Shown piece after piece: positions 39,197-47,066 of a stretch of 64,000 nucleotides of DNA. Location of the stretch: positions 124,001 to 188,000 of the forward strand of contig NZ_SUKF01000010.1 of the NCBI RefSeq assembly GCF_005047655.1, given 5' to 3'. The stretch's first letter is position 1; every line of letters starts with the position of its first letter. The position numbers were made by a program, and so were the translations under genes. The notes beneath the pieces are model-generated. The model searched no databases. It was not told the origin of the DNA and saw only the letters and a list, made by a program, of their open reading frames with translations. The stretch is from Sinimarinibacterium arenosum (GTDB lineage: Bacteria; Pseudomonadota; Gammaproteobacteria; Nevskiales; Nevskiaceae).

Positions 39197-40801
39197 ATGA
39201 CCCGCACCCTGTTCATCGGCCTCGACGGCTGCACTTTCACCGTTCTCGATCAGATGATTCGCGACCTGCCCGGTGAAGGCGTGACGATGCCTTTCATGAA
39301 ACGCGTCGTCGAAGGCGGCGTCCGCGCGAAGCTGCGCTCGACCCCCAATCCCTTGACTCCCCCGGCATGGACCAGCATCCAGACTGGCAAGGGCCCTGGC
39401 CAGCACGGCGTGTTCGACTTCATCCGTGCCGAGGATAAAGGCGGCGAAGTGTTCTGGACGTTGTATGACGCGCGCGATGTCGATTCGGAAACGATCTGGT
39501 CGGTCGCCAGCCGCAAGAAAAAGCGCATTGCCGCACTGAATTTCCCGCTGACGGCGCCGCCCCCGGGCAACATCAACGGCTTCATTGTGCCGGGCTTCAT
39601 TCCGGCCAAGCACTTGCGTCGCAATACGCATCCGCGCGAACTGTTCGAGCGCATGAAGCAGAACATTCCCGGCTTCGATCCCAAGGAACTGGCGTGGGAT
39701 TTCGACAACGAAAAGCAGGCGCTGGAAGTGCTGTCGCCGGAGGACACCGAAAACTGGGTGCGCTATCACCTGCCGCGCGAAGAACAGTGGTTCAAGATTG
39801 CCGAGTACATCCTCGACAGCGAACGTCCCGACCTGATGGCCGTGATGTTCGATGGCACTGACAAGATCCAGCATCAAGCCTGGCAGTTCCTCGATCCCGC
39901 ACTGGTTCCGGCTAACCCGCAGGGCTGGGAAGCCCGCATGCGCGCGGTGTGCCTGGAATACTTCCGCAATCTCGACCGCTACATCGAGCGCCTGGTGACC
40001 CTGGCCGGCCCTGAAGCGCAGGTGTTCTTCGCCTCGGATCACGGGTTCACCGCATCGAACTTCGTGCTGCGCATCAACAGCCTGCTGGAAGACCTGGGCT
40101 ATCTGAAGTGGGCCGAGAGCGACGGCAGCGAGCAGGCGCTGCGCCGTGAAGCCAGCGACTTCGCCAATCTCGATTGGTCGAAGACCACGGCCTATTGCCG
40201 CACGCCGTCATCCAACGGCATCCACATCCGCGTCGCCGAAAATCCCGGCGATCCGGGCATCAAGCCGGAAGACTATGTCGCCTTCCGCGACAAGCTGATT
40301 GCCGACCTGATGTCGCTGAAGGACCCTGAAACGGGCAAGCAAATCATTGTCGACGTGCTCAAGCGCGAAGAATGGTTCCCGGGTCCGCACATGAAGGAGG
40401 CCTGCGACTTGACCTTGGTGCTGAGCGACAACGGCTTCGTTTCGATACGCAACTACAAGCCGGCCGTCGTCCAGCGCCCCAATGCCGCCGGGACACATCA
40501 CCCCGACGGAATCTTCATGGCGTACGGCAAGGGCATCGACGCAACCGGCCAGGAAGTCGAACTGCGCCAGATCGTCGACGTCGCTTCGACGCTGCTGTAT
40601 AGCCTCGGTCTTTCGGTACCATCGGACCTCGAGGGCGAAGTTCCAACCAGTTTCTTTGCTGCGGAATACATGGCTGAGAACCCGGTCAAGCAAGGCGCCA
40701 AGACGCGCCTGGAGCGCAGCGGTGAAGCCCGTGAAGAGATGGATGAAGAGGAAAAGAAAAAGATGATCGAGCAGCTGCAGATGCTCGGCTACATGGAATA
40801 A
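39197..40801 (+). CDS. Alkaline-phosphatase-superfamily phosphodiesterase-like enzyme
   Basis: The 534-residue protein opens with TLFIGLDGCTFTVLD (metal Asp10) and has PPAWTSIQTGKGPGQHG with the probable nucleophile Thr59, then FDGTDKIQHQ, and FASDHGFTAS with metal Asp/His. This is the type I phosphodiesterase/nucleotide pyrophosphatase layout. The C-terminus is a charged helix (EEMDEEEKKKMIEQLQ). No signal peptide is evident, so a cytoplasmic role is likely. It begins 56 bases after the second synthase and is the second enzyme of this superfamily in the operon. Transfer or removal of a phospho-headgroup on the lipid product is a guess. Confidence 0.8.
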   Translation: MTRTLFIGLDGCTFTVLDQMIRDLPGEGVTMPFMKRVVEGGVRAKLRSTPNPLTPPAWTSIQTGKGPGQHGVFDFIRAEDKGGEVFWTLYDARDVDSETIWSVASRKKKRIAALNFPLTAPPPGNINGFIVPGFIPAKHLRRNTHPRELFERMKQNIPGFDPKELAWDFDNEKQALEVLSPEDTENWVRYHLPREEQWFKIAEYILDSERPDLMAVMFDGTDKIQHQAWQFLDPALVPANPQGWEARMRAVCLEYFRNLDRYIERLVTLAGPEAQVFFASDHGFTASNFVLRINSLLEDLGYLKWAESDGSEQALRREASDFANLDWSKTTAYCRTPSSNGIHIRVAENPGDPGIKPEDYVAFRDKLIADLMSLKDPETGKQIIVDVLKREEWFPGPHMKEACDLTLVLSDNGFVSIRNYKPAVVQRPNAAGTHHPDGIFMAYGKGIDATGQEVELRQIVDVASTLLYSLGLSVPSDLEGEVPTSFFAAEYMAENPVKQGAKTRLERSGEAREEMDEEEKKKMIEQLQMLGYME

Positions 40802-40879
40802 CGACTCCGGGATGTTGGCAGAACCGGGGGGAGCCCGGGTCATGTCCGGACGTTAACGCGTCCGTCAAGGAGTCTTGTG

Positions 40880-41716
40880 ATGGGTGATATGCAGTTGGTG
40901 CCGTTGACCGAGTTGTCGGCGCGAGGCCTGTTGGCCGGTGACGGCCGCATGATTCACGGCGAACTGAGTTACGAACGGCCGGCGTACATTTATCGGCATC
41001 GGCTGAAGAACTGTACTGTCGGTGCGTTCGCGTATTTCAACGCGGCCGGCTCCACCAGCGCCTATCGCGTGACGTTTGGACGCTACTCGCAGATCGGCGA
41101 ATCGTCGATCATCGGTCCACCGGAGCATCCGATGGACTGGTTCAGCTCGCATCCGTTCGCATTCACTCGGCCGGAGCACATGCCGAACATCTATTCGACG
41201 CCGGATTTTGTGCGGCTCGGACCGGAAGCTAGCGACGAATCCGCCTGGGCCGACCAGCAACCCAACGATACCTACATTGGGCACGAGGCTTATGTGGGCG
41301 CTGGATCCTTTATCAAACGCGGCGTCAGTATCGGCCATGGCGCCTGTATCGGCGCACGCAGCGTGGTTACCCGCAACATCCCGCCCTACGCGATCGCAGT
41401 TGGCAGCCCGGCGCGGGTGATCCGACTGCGTTTCGACGAGCGCATCGTCGAGCGCCTGCTGCAATTGCAGTGGTGGCGCTATGATCTTGCTCCGTTCAAG
41501 CATCAGGTCGATTTCTCGCAGGTCGAGGCGACCCTGGAATTTTTCGAACAGCGCCTCGCGGACAACGACCTTGCCGAACTGATGCCGGACACCTATCGTG
41601 TGACGCCCGCTGGCGAAGCCCTGCGCTTCGAGCGATTGTCAAAGCCGCTGTTCTGCAGCGACACCGACCCATTTCCATTCCCCCCTCCAAGACTTGACCA
41701 TGCCTCTAGACCGTGA
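40880..41716 (+). CDS. Hexapeptide-repeat acyltransferase (CatB/xenobiotic type)
   Basis: The protein has 278 residues from the ATG at 40880, which has AAGGAG seven bases upstream. Left-handed beta-helix repeats are visible ([33 protein letters not shown]), followed by the typical [18 protein letters not shown] and a WWRYD end motif of CatB-like O-acetyltransferases. An N-terminal part with [14 protein letters not shown] precedes the helix. These enzymes move acetyl or acyl groups from CoA or ACP to hydroxyl or amino groups. The next gene, an ACP, overlaps its 3' end by 17 bases, so an acyl-ACP donor is plausible. Confidence 0.85.
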   Translation: MGDMQLVPLTELSARGLLAGDGRMIHGELSYERPAYIYRHRLKNCTVGAFAYFNAAGSTSAYRVTFGRYSQIGESSIIGPPEHPMDWFSSHPFAFTRPEHMPNIYSTPDFVRLGPEASDESAWADQQPNDTYIGHEAYVGAGSFIKRGVSIGHGACIGARSVVTRNIPPYAIAVGSPARVIRLRFDERIVERLLQLQWWRYDLAPFKHQVDFSQVEATLEFFEQRLADNDLAELMPDTYRVTPAGEALRFERLSKPLFCSDTDPFPFPPPRLDHASRP

Positions 41717-41987
41717 CGCCATCGTCGGCAAACTGATCGTCCTGCTTGAGGACTTTACCCAGGACTGGGACAACGACCTCGACGCCGCCATGAGCGCCGA
41801 CAGTCGCCTGCTCGCCGATCTCGGTTTCGAATCGGTGGACATCATCCAGCTGACGGTCGCCATCGAAGAAGACTTCGGCCTGTCGAAAACACCGTTCGAC
41901 AAGCTGCTGATGAAGGACGGCCGCTATGTCGACGACCTCAGCATTGGCCAGATCGCAGATTTTCTCAGCGCCTTCGTTCGCGGCTGA
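41700..41987 (+). CDS. Free-standing acyl carrier protein
   Basis: A 95-residue ACP with the phosphopantetheine motif [17 protein letters not shown] (Ser45). It starts inside the acyltransferase gene and ends eight bases before the hydrolase gene. It is unrelated in sequence to the four ACPs of the synthase, whose motif is LGIDSIKRVEIL, so it probably serves a separate acyl-loading or transfer step. Its size and acidity are standard for the family. Confidence 0.9.
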   Translation: MPLDRDAIVGKLIVLLEDFTQDWDNDLDAAMSADSRLLADLGFESVDIIQLTVAIEEDFGLSKTPFDKLLMKDGRYVDDLSIGQIADFLSAFVRG

Positions 41988-41995
41988 AATCAGGC

Positions 41996-42853
41996 ATGGC
42001 CCAGGCCGACATCAACGGCGCACAGCTGGCCTGGCAACAGCTTGGCGACGGGCCGGATCTGATCCTGGTCCATGGCCTCGCGGCCAACCGCGCATTCTGG
42101 TTTGCGGCTGCGACCGCGCTGGCGCCGCGCTTTCGCGTGACCCTGTATGACCTGCGCGGGCACGGCTACAGCAGTCGCGCTGCCGACGGCTACTCCGCTA
42201 GCGCCATGGCAGGCGATCTGCTGCAGCTGATGGATGCCTTGGATATCGACGCCGCAGTGCTCGCCGGTCACAGCTATGGCGGCGCCATCGCACTGGAAGC
42301 TGCTGCTCAGGCACCGCAGCGGTGTACCCGCCTGGCATTGTTCGACTCGCGGATACAGCGCCTGCAGCCGCAGATGCGCATGCATGATCTGCCCCTAAGT
42401 GCCTACGAGCGTGCCGTTGCCGACGCCAGCACCCGTGCGTACGGCTATGACTGGGATGCTGAGACTCAGGTCGGCTTCCGCTTTCTCGAGGCGACCGCGC
42501 GCCTGCGGGCCGATGCGCTCGACGCCGATCTGCGTGATAGCTTCACGCCGTTCGGCGAAGGCCGCGGCGCCGTGCGCGCCGCACGCCAGTGGTTACGTCT
42601 ACTCGACGAAACGCGGGCACGTGATGAATTCGCCGAGCCCGGCGCCGAGACCGAAGTCCTGCGCCGGCTGACGATGCCGAGTCTGTTGATGTATGCGCAG
42701 GGCTCACGCTGCCTGCCGTCGGCCGCAGCCCTGAAGGAGCTGCTCCCTGCCCCGCGGTATCAGGAATTGGCTGGCGCCGGCCACTTCTTCCCGGTCAGCC
42801 ACGCCGCCACCGTCGCGGCCGTGTTGCAGGACTTCGCTGGCGATGCATCGTAG
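41996..42853 (+). CDS. Alpha/beta hydrolase, possible trans-acting thioesterase
   Basis: This 285-residue protein has the alpha/beta-hydrolase pattern LILVHGLAANRAFW (oxyanion region), GHSYGG with Ser93, a lid region and a late GAGHFFPVSH supplying the histidine. No signal peptide is seen. As neither megasynthase carries a thioesterase, this enzyme next to the ACP is the best candidate for product release, but an esterase or lipase role is equally compatible. It overlaps the next gene by 11 bases. Confidence 0.82.
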   Translation: MAQADINGAQLAWQQLGDGPDLILVHGLAANRAFWFAAATALAPRFRVTLYDLRGHGYSSRAADGYSASAMAGDLLQLMDALDIDAAVLAGHSYGGAIALEAAAQAPQRCTRLALFDSRIQRLQPQMRMHDLPLSAYERAVADASTRAYGYDWDAETQVGFRFLEATARLRADALDADLRDSFTPFGEGRGAVRAARQWLRLLDETRARDEFAEPGAETEVLRRLTMPSLLMYAQGSRCLPSAAALKELLPAPRYQELAGAGHFFPVSHAATVAAVLQDFAGDAS

Positions 42854-43775
42854 TCGTTTCTGCCGTCGCATCGGCCTGCTGACGGCGGTGCTTCTGATGC
42901 TCTGCGCGTGCAGTGTTCCACGCGCACCCACCGCCACACCCGCGGACAGCGCGATGCGCTCAAGCACGTTATCGACAGCGGATGGCGTTCGCAGCTACCG
43001 GATATTCATCCCTCCTGGCTATTCGGCGCAGCGACCGATGCCACTGGTCGTCGCGCTGCATGGCGGTCTGGGCAGCGGCGAAATCATGGCGGAGCAGACC
43101 GGCTTCAATCGTGTTGCCGAGGCGCGTGGATTTTTGGTCGCGTATCCGGATGGAATCGGGCGCACCTGGAACGCCGGGCGCTGTTGTGGGCCGGCGATGG
43201 AGAAGCGGATCGACGATGTCGGCTTCGTCCGCGCGGTGATCGCGCAGGTTCGACGGGACTATGCCGTCGATACCGCGCATATTTTCGGCACCGGATTTTC
43301 CAACGGGGCGATGCTGCTGCACCGCATCGCCTGCGAGGCCCCCGACACCTTCAGCGCGATCGCACCGGTCTCCGGCGGCATCATGCTCAGCCCCTGCGCC
43401 GCACGCAGCGGTGTCTCCGCGCTGCTGATCCAAGGCCGCGACGACCCGCGAATTCCGTGGAACGGCGGCGTGTTCGATGACAGCTACCGGCCATCAATGG
43501 CGGATGTGGTGAACTCGCTGGCGCAGCGCAATGGCTGTGGCGCCGGCGAACAGGTCATTGAGCAGAAAGGCGCTGTCAGCTGCAGTGCACGCAGTAGCTG
43601 CCGAGAAACGCTGCAGTGGTGCGGACTGGCAGGCGTCGGTCACCAGTGGCCCGGCGGCGCCACTTACCTGCCCCGATTGCTTGGTCAAAATACCGCAACA
43701 TGGGACGCCAGCCGAGCCATCGGCCAGTTCTTTGGCACCCAGATTGCCCGATCCGCGACACCAGCCGCCCGTTGA
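42843..43775 (+). CDS. Lipoprotein esterase of the LpqC/PHB-depolymerase family
   Basis: The 310-residue protein has a signal ending in a lipobox LCAC (Cys23), so it is likely a lipoprotein of the periplasm or outer membrane. The catalytic core shows VVALHGGLGSGEIM, the nucleophile elbow GFSNGA, RDDPRIPWNGG and HQWPGG with the histidine. These are features of poly(3-hydroxybutyrate) depolymerase/feruloyl-esterase-like proteins. Its overlap with the preceding hydrolase puts it in the biosynthetic operon, suggesting that it trims an exported ester; the true substrate is unknown. Confidence 0.83.
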   Translation: MHRSRFCRRIGLLTAVLLMLCACSVPRAPTATPADSAMRSSTLSTADGVRSYRIFIPPGYSAQRPMPLVVALHGGLGSGEIMAEQTGFNRVAEARGFLVAYPDGIGRTWNAGRCCGPAMEKRIDDVGFVRAVIAQVRRDYAVDTAHIFGTGFSNGAMLLHRIACEAPDTFSAIAPVSGGIMLSPCAARSGVSALLIQGRDDPRIPWNGGVFDDSYRPSMADVVNSLAQRNGCGAGEQVIEQKGAVSCSARSSCRETLQWCGLAGVGHQWPGGATYLPRLLGQNTATWDASRAIGQFFGTQIARSATPAAR

Positions 43776-43916
43776 ATTCCGGACCCCACCGGGGATAATT
43801 CTCCTATTGCGTAAGCGATCGACTACGCGCAGCATCACCATAGGACTGCATTGAACCGCCGCCAGGCGACGATGCAGGAGACCCCGACATGGGGCGCCGC
43901 GATGGGGGAATCTGCG

Positions 43917-44672
43917 ATGGTTGGGGAATCAGCGCCGGTGGTGCTTGTCACCGGTTCATGCGGGGGCATCGGCAAGGTCACTGCCGATCTCTTTGCGAAA
44001 CATCACTACCGCTTGGCACTCACGGATCTGGATCTGGATCAGGTCAGCGAGCAGGCGTCACGCCTAGCCGAGCAAGGCGTCGATGTCGAGGGCTTTGCCT
44101 GCGATATCACCGACGCGCACTCGGTCGGACGCTTGTTCGATCGGGTGATCGACCGCTTCGGACGCATCGACGCCGCATTCAACAACGCCGGACGGGGTGG
44201 TGGTGCGGTACCGCTGACTGAAACCGAGGATGATCTGTGGCATGCCTGCATTCAGGTCAATCTGACGGGCACCTTCCTGTGCATGAAGCAGGAATTGAAG
44301 ATCATGTCGGCGCAAGGCTACGGCAGCATCGTCAACAACTGCTCGATTCTCGGCCTGCATGGCGGCGCCAGCGCACCGTATACCGCCAGCAAACACGGTA
44401 TCGCCGGACTGACCAAGACCGGAGCGCTGAGCTATGCCTCGAAAGGCATTCGCGTCAACGCGGTATGCCCGGGTCTGATTGACGCCGGCCTGGGGCTGAA
44501 AGTCTTGTCACGCCCACCGGAAGTGGTCCGGAGCCTGATTGATATGCACCCGATGGCGCGCCCGGGTACTGCAGCAGAGGTGGCCTCAGCGGTGGTCTGG
44601 CTGAGCTCACCGGAAGCCTCCTTCATCAATGGCCACATGCTGTCCATCGACGGCGGCTACGGTTGCCACTAA
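43917..44672 (+). CDS. Short-chain dehydrogenase/reductase
   Basis: A 251-residue classical SDR: cofactor motif TGSCGGIG (residues 12-19), NNAG, and the catalytic triad Ser143, Tyr155, Lys159 in NCSILG...PYTASKHG, ending with SIDGGYG. The ATG at 43917 is preceded by GGGGGA at about seven bases and leaves nine residues before beta-1; in-frame starts at 43851 (TTG), 43872 and 43902 are possible. It lies 141 bases after the esterase (fewer with the upstream starts), so it may have its own promoter. A beta-ketoacyl or secondary-alcohol reduction fits the context but is not proved. Confidence 0.85.
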   Translation: MVGESAPVVLVTGSCGGIGKVTADLFAKHHYRLALTDLDLDQVSEQASRLAEQGVDVEGFACDITDAHSVGRLFDRVIDRFGRIDAAFNNAGRGGGAVPLTETEDDLWHACIQVNLTGTFLCMKQELKIMSAQGYGSIVNNCSILGLHGGASAPYTASKHGIAGLTKTGALSYASKGIRVNAVCPGLIDAGLGLKVLSRPPEVVRSLIDMHPMARPGTAAEVASAVVWLSSPEASFINGHMLSIDGGYGCH

Positions 44673-44684
44673 GCCCTCAGGGTT

Positions 44685-45590
44685 TCAGGCATAACCGAGA
44701 TCGCGCGCAAGCTCGACCAGATCCGGAGAAAATGCGCAGCCGTCGTCGCGCCACGGCAACACTCCCTCGAGCCTTGGCGTCTGATCCCAACGCCGCGGCA
44801 GCGTGATCGATTCGAGCACATCCGCCTCGAGACCATAAGGCGCCGACGGCGGGCCAAACCCGGCAAACGACCAGTCGTCGGGCTGCGCCATCGCGGCCAG
44901 CGCCACGTCTTCCGCCGGAAGGCCAAGCGCAGTGCACAGTGCATGCAGCGACGCCACTGAAGCCACATCAATGTCTTCAATGCGCTGACGCACAATCCGA
45001 ATCTGAGCCTCGTGCGCGAGCAAACGCTCAATGTTGTGGTGAACCCGGAACCAGCCGAGCTGGGGATCAATCACCGGCGGCTGTCTGGAGTGATCCTTGA
45101 AATCAGCCGGAACAAACAGTCGCTCACGCAGCCACGCCGCCTGCACCAATCCCTGTGCATACGGATGTCGCAGCAGCTGCAGAATTTCTGCTCTTGGCGC
45201 GGCAGTCCGCAGGCGCAGCAGATCAGAGGTTCGCAGCGGCGTCTCGACATCCGGCACCACCAACCGACGCGGTGCAGCCATCGTCGCCAGCGTATGCAGA
45301 ATTTCTGCCGTCGAAACATCGGCACGCGATTGCAGCCACCGGCGCGCCCGTTCGATGTGGTCATCGTCCTGACCGCCGAATTCTAGAACCGCCAGAGCCC
45401 GCATCAATCCATCGCCGTGTGCGCCCTGCCCGATATCGACAATCTCCAGCAGCTCGCCAACGTAATCGGCCATGAACAGGTCCAGCTGCGGCACTGCGAA
45501 GAGTGACGGATGCTGTCCCAGGATCGCGGCGGCAAAAGACGCGCCGGAAAATGGCGCCGCCAGAATGAAGATGGGATCAACGGGTCTCAT
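44685..45590 (-). CDS. Sulfotransferase-like protein
   Basis: The protein has 301 residues from MRPVDP. The N-terminal PIFILAAPFSGASFAAAILG resembles the 5'-phosphosulfate-binding loop of PAPS sulfotransferases (usually PRSGTT/S), and LLRHPYAQGL resembles the 3'-phosphate-binding RDPR region. The loop is divergent: PFSGAS. It may transfer a sulfate from PAPS, or be a non-catalytic relative. It overlaps the beta-propeller gene by 14 bases and is the last gene of the minus-strand set, ending 12 bases from the convergent SDR stop. Confidence 0.65.
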   Translation of the reverse strand: MRPVDPIFILAAPFSGASFAAAILGQHPSLFAVPQLDLFMADYVGELLEIVDIGQGAHGDGLMRALAVLEFGGQDDDHIERARRWLQSRADVSTAEILHTLATMAAPRRLVVPDVETPLRTSDLLRLRTAAPRAEILQLLRHPYAQGLVQAAWLRERLFVPADFKDHSRQPPVIDPQLGWFRVHHNIERLLAHEAQIRIVRQRIEDIDVASVASLHALCTALGLPAEDVALAAMAQPDDWSFAGFGPPSAPYGLEADVLESITLPRRWDQTPRLEGVLPWRDDGCAFSPDLVELARDLGYA

Positions 45591-47064
45591 GCGAACTCGG
45601 GTTGGTGTCCTTGGCCAGCCAGACTTCGCAGCCACCGCGCGGGTTCGGCACATATTCCCACTCGCCGTTGGCCTGACGCTGCGCGATCGTCGGCCCAAAC
45701 GGATTCGCCGTGGCCACAAACAGGCCGTGCGGCGTCGACTGGATATTGCGCACACCCCAGTTGTAGACGTTGCCGAAGCCGGAACGCGTCACCGGCTCCC
45801 AGCGGATGCCGTCCGGGCTGCGCCACAACTCGCAGCCGCCGTGGTAACGCACCAGCTTGTCGACGCCCCAGCGATCTATCAGTGCCAGCACGTCTTCCGG
45901 CCACACCTGCATCGGCAGATACGGCAGGGAATTGGCCCAGCAGAAGGTTCCGGCATAGAGATAGCCCTGATGCACGCCCATACGCCAGACATAGCCATTG
46001 AACAGCTGGTCGAATCCGGACGAATACCCGGAAAGCGGATATCGAATGCCGTCGGGCGTCAGCCGCGGATCCCCCATCAGCAGTTCCCAGGAATCATCCG
46101 GCCAGACGCGAATCAACTCCGCCGCCGCCGGCCCAAGATCGAACGCGCGGTGGTAGCCGCCATTGAGAATGCCCGTGCCTATATACAACGCACCGTTGAA
46201 CTCGCACAGGCTGACGCCGACTTCGTTGAACGGCCCGCGCCAGGCGCCGTGCTGCAGTACCCGCGTCCATTGATACGGCAACTCGCCGCCGCGGGTTTTC
46301 CACAGTTCAAAGCCGTTCTTGCCGTTGACCGTGGCCCCGTACAGATGACCGTCAAAGACGTGCATCTCGAAAACGGTCAGGTTGTTGGGGTCACCGAAGC
46401 CTTCCTCGCTCGCGGCTTTCCAGTCCGCACTCTGCAGATCATCCGTGGCATAGATCGTCGCTTCCGAACCAAGGCTGTCCGAAGCACGGCGAGCGCCGGC
46501 GGTCGAACTGGTCGGGGTCGTATGCACGCGTCCGTTGAATACCTGCAAGGTACGGAACGAACGCACGGCGGGCGAAAACGGGGGGCGCGGAACCGGCTCG
46601 AACGTGATGCCATCCTCGCAACGCAGCACATCCGGCGGCTCCGCCAGCATCGGCGCCCAGGTCGACACATACAGGCATGGCTTTGTATCCGACGCACCCT
46701 GGAATACCGTCATGCCCCGAAACCCGATGTAGCGCGGCACCGGATGACTGCTGCGCTTGGACGCAACCATCGGCGCCTGATAAAGGCGCTCCCACTGATC
46801 GATCTCGGGCGTATAGGCCCAGATCTCGGCCTGGCGCGGCACATCGTAGATGTATTCGGCGCTGTCGACCGGCCAGGGGTGCCACGCCGGTCGCGGCACA
46901 TTCCACTTGTTCGCGGCCATGGTCGCGCGCGTGGTGCCCACGTAAATGCGCCCCTCGAACCACGCCATGCTGTGAGCATAGTGGTTCCAGCCGTCGCCGA
47001 ACCCGCTCTCGCAGATCAGACGAAAGTCAGCTTCGCTCAGGCGATGCTCGGCACCTACGGTCAT
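45577..47064 (-). CDS. Orphan beta-propeller-like protein of unknown function
   Basis: This is a 495-residue protein without signal peptide or membrane helix. It is built from repeating blocks of the kind SGFGD..N....MAWFEGRIYVGT, EGFGDPNNLTVFEMHVFDGHLYGAT and SGFGNVYNWGVRNIQSTPHGLFVAT, each followed by a G(C/F)E(V/L)W strand, about five in all. This indicates a beta-propeller. I do not recognise a named family. It lies between the HlyD-like fusion (two bases away) and the sulfotransferase-like gene, so it probably serves the same pathway, perhaps as a scaffold or substrate-binding protein. Confidence 0.6.
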   Translation of the reverse strand: MTVGAEHRLSEADFRLICESGFGDGWNHYAHSMAWFEGRIYVGTTRATMAANKWNVPRPAWHPWPVDSAEYIYDVPRQAEIWAYTPEIDQWERLYQAPMVASKRSSHPVPRYIGFRGMTVFQGASDTKPCLYVSTWAPMLAEPPDVLRCEDGITFEPVPRPPFSPAVRSFRTLQVFNGRVHTTPTSSTAGARRASDSLGSEATIYATDDLQSADWKAASEEGFGDPNNLTVFEMHVFDGHLYGATVNGKNGFELWKTRGGELPYQWTRVLQHGAWRGPFNEVGVSLCEFNGALYIGTGILNGGYHRAFDLGPAAAELIRVWPDDSWELLMGDPRLTPDGIRYPLSGYSSGFDQLFNGYVWRMGVHQGYLYAGTFCWANSLPYLPMQVWPEDVLALIDRWGVDKLVRYHGGCELWRSPDGIRWEPVTRSGFGNVYNWGVRNIQSTPHGLFVATANPFGPTIAQRQANGEWEYVPNPRGGCEVWLAKDTNPSSHETR

Positions 47065-47066
47065 GC

